Source of the DNA: Balneolaceae bacterium
GTDB taxonomy: Bacteria; Bacteroidota; Rhodothermia; Balneolales; Balneolaceae
DNA length: 52,640 bases
NCBI GenBank assembly: GCA_020832285.1
Contig: JAFIFB010000084.1
Location: 1-52,640 of the forward strand
Reading direction: 5' to 3'
The notes beneath the pieces were generated by a model. That model searched no databases. It was not told the origin of the DNA and saw only the letters and a program-made list of their open reading frames with translations. The position numbers and the translations under genes are program-made. Below are positions 29,589 to 40,821 of the stretch, piece by piece. Positions within the stretch are counted from its first letter, which is position 1; each line of letters starts with the position of its first letter.

Positions 29589-30137
29589 TTACTCTTCCAC
29601 TGCAGGCACTTCGATGCGAACCGGAACTTTCACCGTATCCCAATGCAGCACGAGATAACCGGTGGTTTCGGTCACGTTTTCGAAGTAAAACATCATCTGT
29701 TCCATGGAATATGACTCTTCGGGCTGAACCGTAACGCGCAGTACATCTTCGGATTCATCATATTGGGTACCCCAGGAAAGCTTGTTGTTTATAATGATCA
29801 CCCACTCATTTGCTCCGGGTATAGTATATAGCGAGTAAGTACCGGCAGAAACTGCTTCACCCTCAATATATACATCATCAGAAAAAACAATGGCGGTCGC
29901 TTCGTTGGCGCCGGTTCTCCATACTTCATGGTGAGGCACCAGGCCGCCAAAAATTTCACGGTCGCGGACACCCGGCCTTCCGTAAGTAAGATAAACTTCG
30001 GTCAGCCCGATGGTTTGGGCTACGGACGCATTGGGACTTGCCCAGACACGGTCGGTCGTACGCTCCTGTGCAGCAGCATTTTGAGTGAGAAAAATTCCGG
30101 TAAATAGCAGTAAAATAGCAGTTAGCAGGGTTTTCAT
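29589..30137 (-). CDS. DUF2911 domain protein, secreted
   Basis: A 182-residue protein with a signal peptide (cleavage after QNAAAQ, about residue 24). The mature part matches DUF2911: WASPNASVAQTIGLTEVYLTYGRPGVRDREIFGGLVP, HHEVWRTGANEAT and TYSLYTIPG, ending in a strand-rich domain. The family is common in secreted Bacteroidota/Balneolota proteins and has no established biochemical role. It converges with the barrel gene (10 bp apart) and lies downstream of msrA on the same strand, though 100 bp apart. Family match is confident; function unknown. Confidence 0.88.
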   Translation of the reverse strand: MKTLLTAILLLFTGIFLTQNAAAQERTTDRVWASPNASVAQTIGLTEVYLTYGRPGVRDREIFGGLVPHHEVWRTGANEATAIVFSDDVYIEGEAVSAGTYSLYTIPGANEWVIIINNKLSWGTQYDESEDVLRVTVQPEESYSMEQMMFYFENVTETTGYLVLHWDTVKVPVRIEVPAVEE

Positions 30138-30237
30138 AAGCTTTTGTAAAATTAAGACCTCATGTTGATGTTTGTTCGTTGCAGGATCAAAAGAGACTGG
30201 AAATTATCACCGGTCAACTCTTCAGACCTGCTGCCTA

Positions 30238-30846
30238 TTATAATGACTCTTGAAGTAAATGTGGAAAATCTTTTTTGAATTTGGCTAATTTAGGTGCAAT
30301 TACAACTGAACAATACCCCGCATTCGGGTTATTATTGAAATAGTTCTGGTGATAATTCTCTGCACGGCTGTAGTTTGTAAGCTCGGTGATTTCCGTTACG
30401 ATAGGGTCATCCCACAAATCGGATGCATCGGTTTTCTTCAGTGATTTTTCCGCAATTGCTTTCTGTTCTTCGTTTTTATAGAAAATAGCCGAACGATATT
30501 GCGGACCTACATCATTGCCCTGGCGGTTCAGGGTGGTTGGATCGTGTGTATGCCAGAAAACTTCAAGCAACTCTTCGAACGAGATCACATCGGGGTTAAA
30601 TTCCACGCGTGCAACTTCAGCATGTCCGGTTCTCCCCGTGATTACCTGTTCATAAGTGGGATTAACCACATGGCCGCCGGCATAACCCGACTCCACAGCC
30701 GTAACACCGTTCACGCGCTGGTAAATCGCTTCAACACACCAAAAACAGCCCGCTCCAAACACAGCTACTTCGGTTTTTGGTTCTGATAATTTATCTGATT
30801 CTGGCATAACTGAGAAAAGAGAGGTTAAAATAATTAGCAAATTCAT
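30238..30846 (-). CDS. msrA: Peptide methionine-(S)-S-oxide reductase
   Basis: A 202-residue repair enzyme that reduces the S-epimer of methionine sulfoxide. The catalytic GAGCFWC motif carries Cys34 (with Cys37), followed by GYAGGHVVNPTYEQV and a FWHTHDPTTLNRQGNDVGPQYRS segment, both diagnostic. The first 13 residues (MNLLIILTSLFSV) are hydrophobic but short. The true start may be the next Met at 30807, giving the usual cytoplasmic form; neither start shows a Shine-Dalgarno sequence. No msrB is nearby. Confidence 0.94.
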   Translation of the reverse strand: MNLLIILTSLFSVMPESDKLSEPKTEVAVFGAGCFWCVEAIYQRVNGVTAVESGYAGGHVVNPTYEQVITGRTGHAEVARVEFNPDVISFEELLEVFWHTHDPTTLNRQGNDVGPQYRSAIFYKNEEQKAIAEKSLKKTDASDLWDDPIVTEITELTNYSRAENYHQNYFNNNPNAGYCSVVIAPKLAKFKKDFPHLLQESL

Positions 30847-30870
30847 GGCTGTACAAGTTTAGTTACTTAA

Positions 30871-30898
30871 CCTGCACTATTGTGAATAATGCAGGTAA
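30871..30898. repeat. Palindromic copy of the GTGAATAATNCRGGTTA motif
   Basis: CCTGCACTATT (30871-30881) pairs with AATAATGCAGG across GTG with one mismatch, giving a tight hairpin just upstream of msrA. Confidence 0.6.
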
Positions 30899-31118
30899 TC
30901 AGTGAAGAAACGCAAATCACAGTAGAAACGTGCCGGTCGATGCAGTTTTTATTGAACAGAAAAAAGACGCTTACCGTATAATATAAAATCAGTAACAAAT
31001 CTGCTATAATCACAAAGTTTCCATGTATCATGTCAACGATAGAGTGATTATAAGGTTCCCTCCGTTGCGCCTCTTCGCGACCTTTTGCGGTTTTCTCCCC
31101 TGTATCATCCCCTCCACC

Positions 31119-31287
31119 GTTTTCCTTCCCGGGTTTCAACAACATCCCCTCGAAACTGTCTGTTGCTTTTTCAAAACGACTCGGGGTGTATTTTTGTCCC
31201 AATTGACCCCAGGGCGACGTTCGCGATGCCTGCCATCCGAAGCTTTAGCGTAGGCTGGCTCACTCTGCCCCGGCCTGCTCTTCGAAG
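31119..31287 (+). repeat. Decayed ~170-bp repeat, copy 1
   Basis: Shares with 52360-52494, in order: TTTTCCTT-CC-GG-TTTCAA, AACA-CCCC-CGAAACT, GCTTTTTCAAAA, then GCCTGCTCTTCGAAG at the end. The middle differs. Copy 1 holds a CCGAAGCTTTAGCGTAGG stretch. Confidence 0.6.
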
Positions 31288-31555
31288 CATTACTGCGTTC
31301 GGAAAGCTTTGAAATAAGGACTTCGCGTAGTAGAGGCTGTGTTATGGCGCCCTTTCAGGGCTTGGATTCGTTCCATTAAATTGAATACGTTGCATAAAAC
31401 AGTGAAGATTTATTTTTTGTGTGGGATAGAAATAGAGGAGATGCCAGAGTTGGCAACCAGTATTTTTCCTGGCCGAGACCATTTCGGAACGAAGCGATGA
31501 TCCTGGGAAAGCCCGGTTTTAGAGCTCACTACAGCCTCTCCTTCATTAATGATGG

Positions 31556-31634
31556 AAGAGCATCTGACAAGCCGAGCCGGGATCATCACAATCATCTGAA
31601 TTAACTCATTTTGCGAAAAATATGACCGATGACT
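31556..31634 (+). repeat. Degraded copy of the ~100-bp hairpin repeat
   Basis: AGCATCTGACAAGCCGAGCC, then GGGATCATCACAATCATCTGAATTA and GACCGATGACTTAAC match the 22872 and 52517 copies. The TATCTTTG end is missing, so the promoter-like box is lost here. Confidence 0.65.
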
Positions 31635-31647
31635 TAACTTAATCAGA

Positions 31648-32853
31648 TCACCTGTCAAACAGCGGCAAAATCCGGATTGAAAGAAGTCCGCAAAGAATAC
31701 TCGAAACGATTGCCAGCATCAGGATAGAGTTCATCGTAAAGGCCGCATCGAGCATCCAGCCCACAAGGAACGGGCTCATGGCAGTGCTGAACACCATTAC
31801 AGTGGCAAACATGCTCTGCACCGTCCCGATCAGCCGGGTCCCGTACATTTCGGCAAAAAGAGCCGATTTGATCGTACTGCCGATTCCCATCGTCACTCCG
31901 ATGAGTCCCATGTAGACGAATGCCGCCCATGAAGCTGAAAAAAGATAAGCGATAAATAGCCCGCCAATCATCGGAACCAGTAAAAACGGAAACAGCGCCT
32001 TTGCAGAAAATCGATCGATAAGAGGACCGGTAAATATGCCTGCGATAATTCTCGTCACCGCAAATGCCACAAATGCAGAGGCGATCAGTGCGGCAGTCCA
32101 GCCGAGAGCTTCGGCAGCAGCCACCTGGTAGAGAAAAAGTCCGGTCACCCAAAAAGGCGGAATGAGTGTAGCGGGCAATACATAAAAAATGCGGTGATCA
32201 CTCAGAATCGTTTTGTAATTTTCTTTGGCGGTTCCGATTTCTCCCTCCTCATCGGGCTCATCTTCCACAATATGTTTCTCCCTGCGAATAAGCAGCCAAA
32301 GCACAGGAATAAAAACCAGTGCAATAACTGCCGCAATGATTCCCCAAGTGGTTCGCCAGTGAAAAACCACCAGCATAGCAGCGATCATTGACGGAAGCAG
32401 TGCTTCACCCAGCGGGTAACCCAGTGAAGAAATACTAAGAGCTTTTCCGCGCTGTCCGTCGTAGTATCTGGCCATGGTAGCCTGTGCAGTATGACTGCTA
32501 AGCCCCTGCCCGGAAAGCCTGAGAAGAATCAGACTAACAAATAACATGGCGATGTGCCAGGAAATGGCCATCATCGCGCTGGCAAACAGTAAACCGGCGG
32601 CAACATACATACTGTACTGGCGCAGCGGGATGCGATCGATCCACTGTCCAAGCCACGGCAGAGCAATTGCGCCGGTGAGTGTGGCAGCGGAGTAAAGTAC
32701 TCCGAATGAGGCGTTGCTCATATCAAACGCCACGAGGAAATAGGGCACAAACAGTGAAATTAAAAAGGTTTGCCCAAAACTTGAGAAAAATGTAAAGGAT
32801 ACTGCAAAAGAAAGAAGTCGTCTCTCTTTCAATGCAAACGTCAGGTAAGACAT
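31648..32853 (-). CDS. Major facilitator superfamily transporter
   Basis: A 401-residue inner-membrane carrier with about twelve hydrophobic helices in two halves separated by a charged cytoplasmic loop (about 195-215, REKHIVEDEPDEEGEIG). Typical MFS elements are visible: a loop 2-3 motif near WLGQWIDRIPLRQYS and an equivalent GPLIDRFSAKALFPF in the second half. The substrate cannot be read from the sequence; the overall pattern (RYYDGQRGKALSISSLGYPLGEA) resembles MFS members of the monocarboxylate/nitrate-like branches, which is only a loose hint. It is a single gene, transcribed divergently from pyrG. Confidence 0.92.
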   Translation of the reverse strand: MSYLTFALKERRLLSFAVSFTFFSSFGQTFLISLFVPYFLVAFDMSNASFGVLYSAATLTGAIALPWLGQWIDRIPLRQYSMYVAAGLLFASAMMAISWHIAMLFVSLILLRLSGQGLSSHTAQATMARYYDGQRGKALSISSLGYPLGEALLPSMIAAMLVVFHWRTTWGIIAAVIALVFIPVLWLLIRREKHIVEDEPDEEGEIGTAKENYKTILSDHRIFYVLPATLIPPFWVTGLFLYQVAAAEALGWTAALIASAFVAFAVTRIIAGIFTGPLIDRFSAKALFPFLLVPMIGGLFIAYLFSASWAAFVYMGLIGVTMGIGSTIKSALFAEMYGTRLIGTVQSMFATVMVFSTAMSPFLVGWMLDAAFTMNSILMLAIVSSILCGLLSIRILPLFDR

Positions 32854-33041
32854 AACTAATACTGGTAGTTCAGGTCGTTTTAAAAATTCACCTTAAAAAT
32901 ACCAAAAAAACGCCTCAATTGTTCCAGAACCAATTGTTTTTTGGCAATTTTTACCCGAAGCGCTTCCACTTTTATTTAAATAAAATAACTCTTGAACATG
33001 ATTTTTTTTAAAGATTTCAGTTTTGGTTTGAATGGTACTGA

Positions 33042-34730
<1,689 letters not shown>

Positions 34731-34731
34731 T

Positions 34732-35205
34732 TTGAAAGATTCGATCTACAAAAATAAGTTACGAGTTCGGACAGGGGCAATCATCATCAGCAATGAGTGG
34801 CTCTTGCTGGTTAAACAGAATGCCCCTACCCGAAAAAAGCCTATCTGGATGCCCCCCGGAGGTGGTGTTGAATTCGGAGAAACCACAGAAAAAGCCCTGG
34901 TACGTGAAGTAAAAGAGGAGACCGGGCTGGTCGTTACCCCGGAACGCCTTTTATGGGTACATGAATTTTTGGAAAAACCGTTCCATGCCATCGAATTTTA
35001 CTACGAATGTTCTATTTCCGGGGGAACTTTAAAACTCGGTGCTGATCCGGAACACAACCCTGATCAGCAAATTTTGATGGCACTGAAATTTGTTCCTTTC
35101 AGCGAGCTGGTTTCACTCGATTTATACCCCGACTTTATAAAACAGTCCTGCATAGATAATGGAAAACTACCCGAACATGTTACTCATCTCAACTATATCT
35201 CATGA
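34732..35205 (+). CDS. Nudix hydrolase
   Basis: A 157-residue protein with a complete Nudix box, G44-x5-E50-x7-R58-E59-V-x-E62-E63-x-G65, preceded by PIWMPPGGG. It hydrolyses a nucleoside diphosphate linked to another moiety; the exact substrate is not evident. It begins with TTG one base after pyrG, and the frame has no nearby ATG. Coupling to CTP synthase hints at nucleotide housekeeping, which is inference. Confidence 0.93.
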   Translation: MKDSIYKNKLRVRTGAIIISNEWLLLVKQNAPTRKKPIWMPPGGGVEFGETTEKALVREVKEETGLVVTPERLLWVHEFLEKPFHAIEFYYECSISGGTLKLGADPEHNPDQQILMALKFVPFSELVSLDLYPDFIKQSCIDNGKLPEHVTHLNYIS

Positions 35206-35283
35206 TCAGACAGTGGCTCTAACATTCTTGCAGAATGAATGTCCGCAGTTCATTTCTTATTTTTGTATCAAAACAGACTGTTA

Positions 35284-36954
35284 ATGTTCACACGAATATT
35301 ACTTTACATTATCCCTTTCCTCATTACCACTTATGCCTGCTCTCCTGACTTTGAAGAAGGCTTTATTTACGATAATGTGAACGGATATACTCTCAACCAG
35401 AACGGAGAACTTATCGAATTTGAGGCAATAGCTGTCCGCGACGGAAAAGTACTTGGCACCGGCACTTCTATCGATATAGTTACCGAATATCCAAACCTTG
35501 AACGGATTGACGGAGAAGGAAATACTCTTCTGCCCGGATTGATTGACGCACATGCCCATGTGATGGGGCTCGGAATCCGTGAACTGGATGTAAATGTAGC
35601 CGGTATCCGCTCTCTTGAGGAAACCCTTGAAACCGTGCGGCAATTTGCCGAAGAAAATCCCGGCCGTGAATGGATCACCGGCCGGGGATGGAACCAGGTG
35701 CTCTGGGAAGAGAATGAATTTCCTACGGCCGAAGATCTCGACCGTGTGGTGCCCGGCCGTCCTGTGTACCTCACCAGGGTTGATGGCCACGCCGCCTGGG
35801 CCAACACCCTTGCAATGGAGATGGCCGGTATCAATCGCGATACTCCAGATCTGCAGGGCGGTGTTATATTACGGAATGATGACGGAGAAGCGACCGGTAT
35901 TTTCGTAGATGCCACCATGCAGTATCTCCGAGAAGTGATTCCCGAACGAACCGAAGAAGATTATGAGCAGGCCCTTGAACTCGCTCTTGAAAAAATGGCG
36001 CGATACGGCATCACCTCGGTGCATGATGCCAGCACCGGCAGTTACGAATGGGCACTCTATCAGAGGTTTGCCGATGAAGGGAAACTCACCACCCGTATTT
36101 ATGCCATGATTGCCGGAACCGGAGACACGTTTGATGACATGTCTGCTGATGGCCCTGTATACAGCTATGCAGATGACCTCCTCTCCCTTCGCAGTGTAAA
36201 AATATCGGCTGATGGAGCACTTGGCAGCAGAGGCGCGGCCCTGCTCGAAGATTATCACGATGACCCGGGGAACAAAGGCTTGCTTTTTTACTCTCAGGAT
36301 GAGTTAAACCAGATGCTTTTAAAAGGAGCATCCGCAGGATTTCAAATGAATATCCACGCCATTGGAGATGCCGCAAACCGGCAGGTGCTCGATGCCTTCG
36401 AATTTATTTATGATGAACTTGACAACCAGCAGGAGCTTCGGCACCGGGTTGAACACGCACAGGTGGTAGCCCTGAACGATATATCTCGCTTTGCAACGTT
36501 AGACATTATCGCCTCGATGCAGCCTACTCACGCCACCAGTGATATGAATATGGCCGAAGACCGTGTAGGCTCCGAACGGATTGCCGGAGCGTATGCATGG
36601 CAAAAATTTTTGGAACAGGGCACTGTCATTGCCGGCGGATCTGATTTTCCGGTGGAAGATGTAAATCCCTTCTATGGCCTCTACTCAGCCGTTACCCGTC
36701 AGGATCATCACGGTATGCCTCCCGAAGGTTGGTACAGCGAACAGCGAATGAGCCGGACTGACGCGCTTCGGGCCTTCACACTCGATGCAGCTTTCTCAGC
36801 TCACCAGGATGATGTGACCGGAACCCTGAAGCCCGGAAAACATGCTGACTTTATCCTGATTGACCGAGACTATTTTGAAGTCCCCACTTCCGAAATCTGG
36901 CAGATCGAAGTACTGGAAACCTGGCTTTCGGGAAATAACGTTTATCAACAATAA
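35284..36954 (+). CDS. Amidohydrolase family 3 protein, probable lipoprotein
   Basis: A 556-residue metal-dependent hydrolase of the YtcJ-like amidohydrolase-3 family. The metal-binding H-x-H is HAH at 90-92 (LPGLIDAHAHVMG), with a later HAIGD and RVEHAQV, and the family DFPVEDVNPF near the end. From the chosen Met the N-terminus is a signal ending TYAC, a plausible lipobox, suggesting export. The frame could open 15 codons earlier at 35239, but that adds a second hydrophobic stretch. nadE follows after two bases, so the two probably share a transcript. Substrate unknown. Confidence 0.9.
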   Translation: MFTRILLYIIPFLITTYACSPDFEEGFIYDNVNGYTLNQNGELIEFEAIAVRDGKVLGTGTSIDIVTEYPNLERIDGEGNTLLPGLIDAHAHVMGLGIRELDVNVAGIRSLEETLETVRQFAEENPGREWITGRGWNQVLWEENEFPTAEDLDRVVPGRPVYLTRVDGHAAWANTLAMEMAGINRDTPDLQGGVILRNDDGEATGIFVDATMQYLREVIPERTEEDYEQALELALEKMARYGITSVHDASTGSYEWALYQRFADEGKLTTRIYAMIAGTGDTFDDMSADGPVYSYADDLLSLRSVKISADGALGSRGAALLEDYHDDPGNKGLLFYSQDELNQMLLKGASAGFQMNIHAIGDAANRQVLDAFEFIYDELDNQQELRHRVEHAQVVALNDISRFATLDIIASMQPTHATSDMNMAEDRVGSERIAGAYAWQKFLEQGTVIAGGSDFPVEDVNPFYGLYSAVTRQDHHGMPPEGWYSEQRMSRTDALRAFTLDAAFSAHQDDVTGTLKPGKHADFILIDRDYFEVPTSEIWQIEVLETWLSGNNVYQQ

Positions 36955-36956
36955 GT

Positions 36957-38642
36957 ATGAAGATTCGAATTGAGCAATTAAACCCCACTATCGGTGACAT
37001 TGCAGGGAACCGTGATCTGATTTCAGATGCGCTACACCGGGCTGAATCCGCACAGATCGACCTGCTCATTCTCCCCGAAATGGTGGTTACCGGATATCCC
37101 CCGCTGGACCTGTTGGAAAATAGCTATTTCCGCGAGGCCTGTTACGATTCCAATCAAAAAATAATCAGCCAAACCCGAAAAACCGCCCTTCTATTTGGCA
37201 CCATCACCCCCAACCAAAGCGGCCCAGGCAGGAAAATGTTTAACTCCGCACTTCTTGCCAAACAAGGAAAGCTGACAGGCACCACTCATAAAACTCTTCT
37301 GCCAACTTACGATGTATTTGATGATTTTCGATATTTTGAACCGAATAAAGAATTTTCCTGCCTCAAACTTGACGGTGTAAAACTTGGCGTAACCATTTGT
37401 GAAGATATCTGGTACAATCAAAACGAAGTGCAGTACCACACCTATCAAACCGATCCGGCCAGGATTTTGAGAGAGAAAGGCGCAGATCTCATTATTAATA
37501 TTTCAGCATCTCCATATACAAAATCGAAGCATGAAAACCGTATGGAGATGCTTCTAAATCATGCCAGAAAGATGAAACTGCCTGTTTTGTACAGCAATCA
37601 GGCAGGTGCACACACCGACATACTGTTTGACGGAGATTCGATGGCGGTCTCGGCCGGGGCTGAAGTGATTGCGAACACTGACCCTTTCGGGCCGTCTCGC
37701 ACAGATGTTATTTTTCAACCCGAGACTGGAGATCTCAATCCGGTGAAAGACGGCAGCCTTTACCCCTACCCTGCCAAAGGGTCCGAACGCCAGTTTAAGG
37801 CGATTCAATCCGGCCTGAAGGATTACCTGGAGAAAACCGGCATCACAAATGAAGTAATACTCGGTCTCAGCGGTGGTATTGACTCAGCCATTGTTTGTGT
37901 AATTGCCGCAGAAACTCTTGGAGCGGAGAACGTGAAGGCGGTCACCATGCCCGGCACGTTTTCCAGTGAAGGCAGCGTAACCGATTCCCAGAAACTTGCT
38001 AAAAACCTGGGAATTGAGCTGTTAGAGCTGCCCATTCAATCCATTTTTGACACTTTTGAAGAAACGCTTAAACCGGTATTTAAAGGAACCGGTTTTGGTG
38101 TAGCCGAGGAAAATCTGCAAAGCCGGATCCGCGGCACCCTGCTGATGGCATATGCCAACAAATTTGGTCATTTTCTGCTGCCAACCGGTAATAAATCGGA
38201 GTATGCGGTAGGGTACGCCACTCTCTATGGCGACATGAACGGGGCGCTGGGTATTATCGGTGATTTGTACAAAACCGAGGTGTATGACCTGGCAAGATGG
38301 CTTAACGATACCTATTACGGTAAAGAGATTCTACCGGAAGCGATCATAACAAAGGCACCCAGTGCCGAGCTCCGTCCAGACCAGAAAGACAGCGACAGCC
38401 TTCCTGAATATGAGGTGTTGGATAACATTCTTTATCGTTATATTGAACTTCAAGAGGAGCCGAAACAAATTGTCTCGGCAGGCTATCAACCCGATGTAGT
38501 TATGAAAGTACTTCGTTTGGTTGATTATAATGAATTCAAACGGTACCAGGCGGCACCTATCCTGAAACTCAGTTCCAAATCTTTTGGGATTGGGCGAAGA
38601 TGGCCGATTGTGCAGCGATGGACTACAAATCATAAAGTTTAA
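36957..38642 (+). CDS. nadE: Glutamine-dependent NAD(+) synthetase
   Basis: A 561-residue two-domain enzyme for the last step of NAD synthesis. The N-terminal nitrilase-like glutaminase has its triad as Glu41 (LILPEM), Lys112 (THKTLLP) and Cys148 (VTICEDIW). The C-terminal synthetase carries the ATP-pyrophosphatase P-loop SGGIDS (305-310) and the later KSEYAVGYATLYGDMNG segment. The domain order and length match the bacterial glutamine-dependent form. It overlaps in spacing with the amidohydrolase (two-base gap) and is followed by 160 bp containing a GTGAAAAATTCAGGTTAAA repeat motif. Confidence 0.97.
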   Translation: MKIRIEQLNPTIGDIAGNRDLISDALHRAESAQIDLLILPEMVVTGYPPLDLLENSYFREACYDSNQKIISQTRKTALLFGTITPNQSGPGRKMFNSALLAKQGKLTGTTHKTLLPTYDVFDDFRYFEPNKEFSCLKLDGVKLGVTICEDIWYNQNEVQYHTYQTDPARILREKGADLIINISASPYTKSKHENRMEMLLNHARKMKLPVLYSNQAGAHTDILFDGDSMAVSAGAEVIANTDPFGPSRTDVIFQPETGDLNPVKDGSLYPYPAKGSERQFKAIQSGLKDYLEKTGITNEVILGLSGGIDSAIVCVIAAETLGAENVKAVTMPGTFSSEGSVTDSQKLAKNLGIELLELPIQSIFDTFEETLKPVFKGTGFGVAEENLQSRIRGTLLMAYANKFGHFLLPTGNKSEYAVGYATLYGDMNGALGIIGDLYKTEVYDLARWLNDTYYGKEILPEAIITKAPSAELRPDQKDSDSLPEYEVLDNILYRYIELQEEPKQIVSAGYQPDVVMKVLRLVDYNEFKRYQAAPILKLSSKSFGIGRRWPIVQRWTTNHKV

Positions 38643-38712
38643 AAACAGCGTGAAATTTGTATTTTGTGTGGTGTTATTTGTAACCTGCTTTAATCTCTAA
38701 GAAGTTACTTTA

Positions 38713-38731
38713 GTGAAAAATTCAGGTTAAA
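38713..38731 (+). repeat. GTGAAAAATTCAGGTTAAA motif copy
   Basis: One of about eight near-identical 17-19-bp words in spacers of this window, here alone between nadE and the transglycosylase. Confidence 0.5.
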
Positions 38732-38802
38732 CTTTATAATTACCATCAGCCATTTGAAAACAGCAAACTAAATCAATCTATTATTTCATAATACGCTTAT
38801 CC

Positions 38803-40812
38803 ATGAAACTATTACTGCTTCTACTCTCATTTTGCTTGATTGGAACATCAGCTCTTGCTCAGCAAAATCAACCAAAACCGGCAGAAGTGGACTTGCCCCC
38901 CAAATTGCTCCCCTACTCCAACCCGTTAACCGATACTCGCGATGAACTTCAGATCGTTGAACAACCGCGAACGAGCCCTGAAATTGACACTGAAGTTCTC
39001 CGGCGTATTTCCAATGTTTACAGGCAGCAAGTACTCGCAATTGATGCCCAGGTTCAAGGCGATTTGGTACAGGCCGAAAATTACATTAACGAAGCGTTTG
39101 CTTCCATTCAGTCGCTCATGGACGACTATCCCGAAATTCAAAACAGCCGGCGTTTTGCCGAGCTTTACCGTTCAGTGATGACCGAACACAGTGAATTTTA
39201 CGGCATCACCGAAATGCGAAGTGAAAGTGAAGGCGATATTTTTGATATACGCGCCGAACTCTTCTCCGAACAAGATGACTGGATGACCGAAGGGTTCGTG
39301 ATGCCCGAAAACCTCACCATAAATCAGACTGATGTACCTCTCATTCAGAACCAGCATGTAAACCGGCATTTGATGTACTACACACTTCGCCGCCCCGATG
39401 TAATGGAGCGATGGCTGGAGCGGTCTGAAACCTATTTCCCGATGATGCGTGAAATTTTTGAAGATGAGGGTGTGCCTACTGAACTCATACATCTCTCAAT
39501 GATTGAAAGCGGACTTGTGCCAACTGCAAGAAGCTGGGCCGCTGCTGTGGGCCTTTGGCAGTTTATGCGCGCAACGGGCGCTGTTTATGGGCTGGAAGTT
39601 AACTGGTGGGTTGATGAACGCAGAGACCCGATCAAATCTACCCGTGCAGCCGCACAACACCTGCGAGATTTATACGAAGTATGGGATGACTGGCACCTTG
39701 CCCTGGCAAATTATAATTTGAGTCCAAGAGGCTTGCGCCGTGCTATCAATGCAGCAGGCGGCGTGGAAGATTACTGGGAAGCTTTTCCATACCTGCCAAG
39801 AGAAACACGAGGTTATGTACCCGGCTATATTGCAGCCACCATGATCGCCATGAATCCCGAAGAGTTCGGATTTGAGCGAGAATATGGCGGACAGGCCTAC
39901 AATTTTGATGTGGTGGAAGTTGACGGGCTGATGCCTCTTGAAGACCTTGCCGACGCTGCTGGAATTACCGTACAGGAGCTGAGAAATTACAACCCCGAAC
40001 TGCTTAGATGGGCAACACCGCCCGGTGGTAAATATCCGCTGAAACTGCCACAGGGCATTCAGGATGAATTTATTGCAGCCTACCAGGAAATTCCCAAAGA
40101 AAACCGCGCGCAGGAAATTGCCGAACATGTTGTTAGCAGTGGTGAATCACTTGGTTTTATCGCTCAGCGTTACGGAACATCCGTCCGTGCACTGTATGAT
40201 TCGAATGAAGGCCTGACCAGCACAATCCACCCTGGTCAGAGAATTGTGGTTCCGGTGGCTGCCGGATCGACCGGGCAGATTGCTGCCGACCGGCCTTCAA
40301 ACCAATCATCATCTTCCTCATCATCATCTTCTTCTTCAGGATCCCAGCAACAGCAGAGCCAGCAGACTCAAGCTCCTGCCAATACTCAATCGGTAACATA
40401 CACTGTAAAAAGCGGTGACACTATCGGCCATATCGCCGAGTGGTATGATGTGCGTGCATGGCAAATCCGCCAGTGGAACAACATCGGCAATACCATCCGC
40501 GCAGGGCAGCGGCTGACGATCCACGTACCATCCAACCGGCATGATTTTTATACACAGATTAACGATCTGAGCTTTTCACAGAAACAGGAACTGCAGCGGC
40601 GGCAAAGAGCCGGTGAAAATATCTACAGTATCCGGTTTGACGGATCATCCACCAGCCCGTCTGACACGATTACTTACACTGTAAGGAGAAATGATACGTT
40701 AGCTGTTATAGCCCGAAATCATGGCGTTTCGGTTTCCGACATTCAGAATGAAAACAATCTGAACGGAACCCGTATTTATGCCGGTCAGACACTGACCATT
40801 CGAAGGAGATAA
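38803..40812 (+). CDS. MltD-like lytic transglycosylase with three LysM domains
   Basis: A 669-residue exported cell-wall enzyme (signal ending SALAQ, about residue 20). The family 1 SLT domain (about 215-330) has catalytic Glu235 in HLSMIESGL and GLWQFM, ALANYN. LysM 1 is at about 446-490. A low-complexity Ser/Gln linker follows (about 500-530, a run of serines then glutamines), then LysM 2 (about 535-578) and LysM 3 (about 622-668). It cleaves peptidoglycan glycan strands, held by the LysM modules. The CtpA-type protease starts nine bases later, so they are probably cotranscribed. The Ser run is encoded by TCA/TCT/TCC codons. Confidence 0.95.
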   Translation: MKLLLLLLSFCLIGTSALAQQNQPKPAEVDLPPKLLPYSNPLTDTRDELQIVEQPRTSPEIDTEVLRRISNVYRQQVLAIDAQVQGDLVQAENYINEAFASIQSLMDDYPEIQNSRRFAELYRSVMTEHSEFYGITEMRSESEGDIFDIRAELFSEQDDWMTEGFVMPENLTINQTDVPLIQNQHVNRHLMYYTLRRPDVMERWLERSETYFPMMREIFEDEGVPTELIHLSMIESGLVPTARSWAAAVGLWQFMRATGAVYGLEVNWWVDERRDPIKSTRAAAQHLRDLYEVWDDWHLALANYNLSPRGLRRAINAAGGVEDYWEAFPYLPRETRGYVPGYIAATMIAMNPEEFGFEREYGGQAYNFDVVEVDGLMPLEDLADAAGITVQELRNYNPELLRWATPPGGKYPLKLPQGIQDEFIAAYQEIPKENRAQEIAEHVVSSGESLGFIAQRYGTSVRALYDSNEGLTSTIHPGQRIVVPVAAGSTGQIAADRPSNQSSSSSSSSSSSGSQQQQSQQTQAPANTQSVTYTVKSGDTIGHIAEWYDVRAWQIRQWNNIGNTIRAGQRLTIHVPSNRHDFYTQINDLSFSQKQELQRRQRAGENIYSIRFDGSSTSPSDTITYTVRRNDTLAVIARNHGVSVSDIQNENNLNGTRIYAGQTLTIRRR

Positions 40813-40821
40813 TACTTTTTT

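Larger units (their letters stand above)
30847..31647. other. 801-bp spacer of decayed repeats
   Basis: I see no real gene. It contains a palindromic copy of the GTGAATAATGCAGG-type motif (30871-30898), a repeat block (31119-31287) sharing order and words with 52360-52494, and a degraded ~100-bp hairpin repeat (31556-31634) just beyond the MFS gene. The 82-codon frame at 31410-31658 overlaps the MFS stop and has no recognisable features. Confidence 0.6.

Noticed and set aside
31517-31527. GTTTTAGAGCT, like the start of a type II CRISPR repeat
   Set aside because: It occurs once, with no spaced repetition and no cas genes, so it is chance.
31410-31658. 82-codon frame next to the MFS gene
   Set aside because: It overlaps the MFS stop and degraded repeat sequence with no recognisable domain.
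35258-35265. TATTTTTG as a -7 box for the amidohydrolase gene
   Set aside because: No TTTG at the expected distance upstream, and the gene is plausibly read from pyrG.
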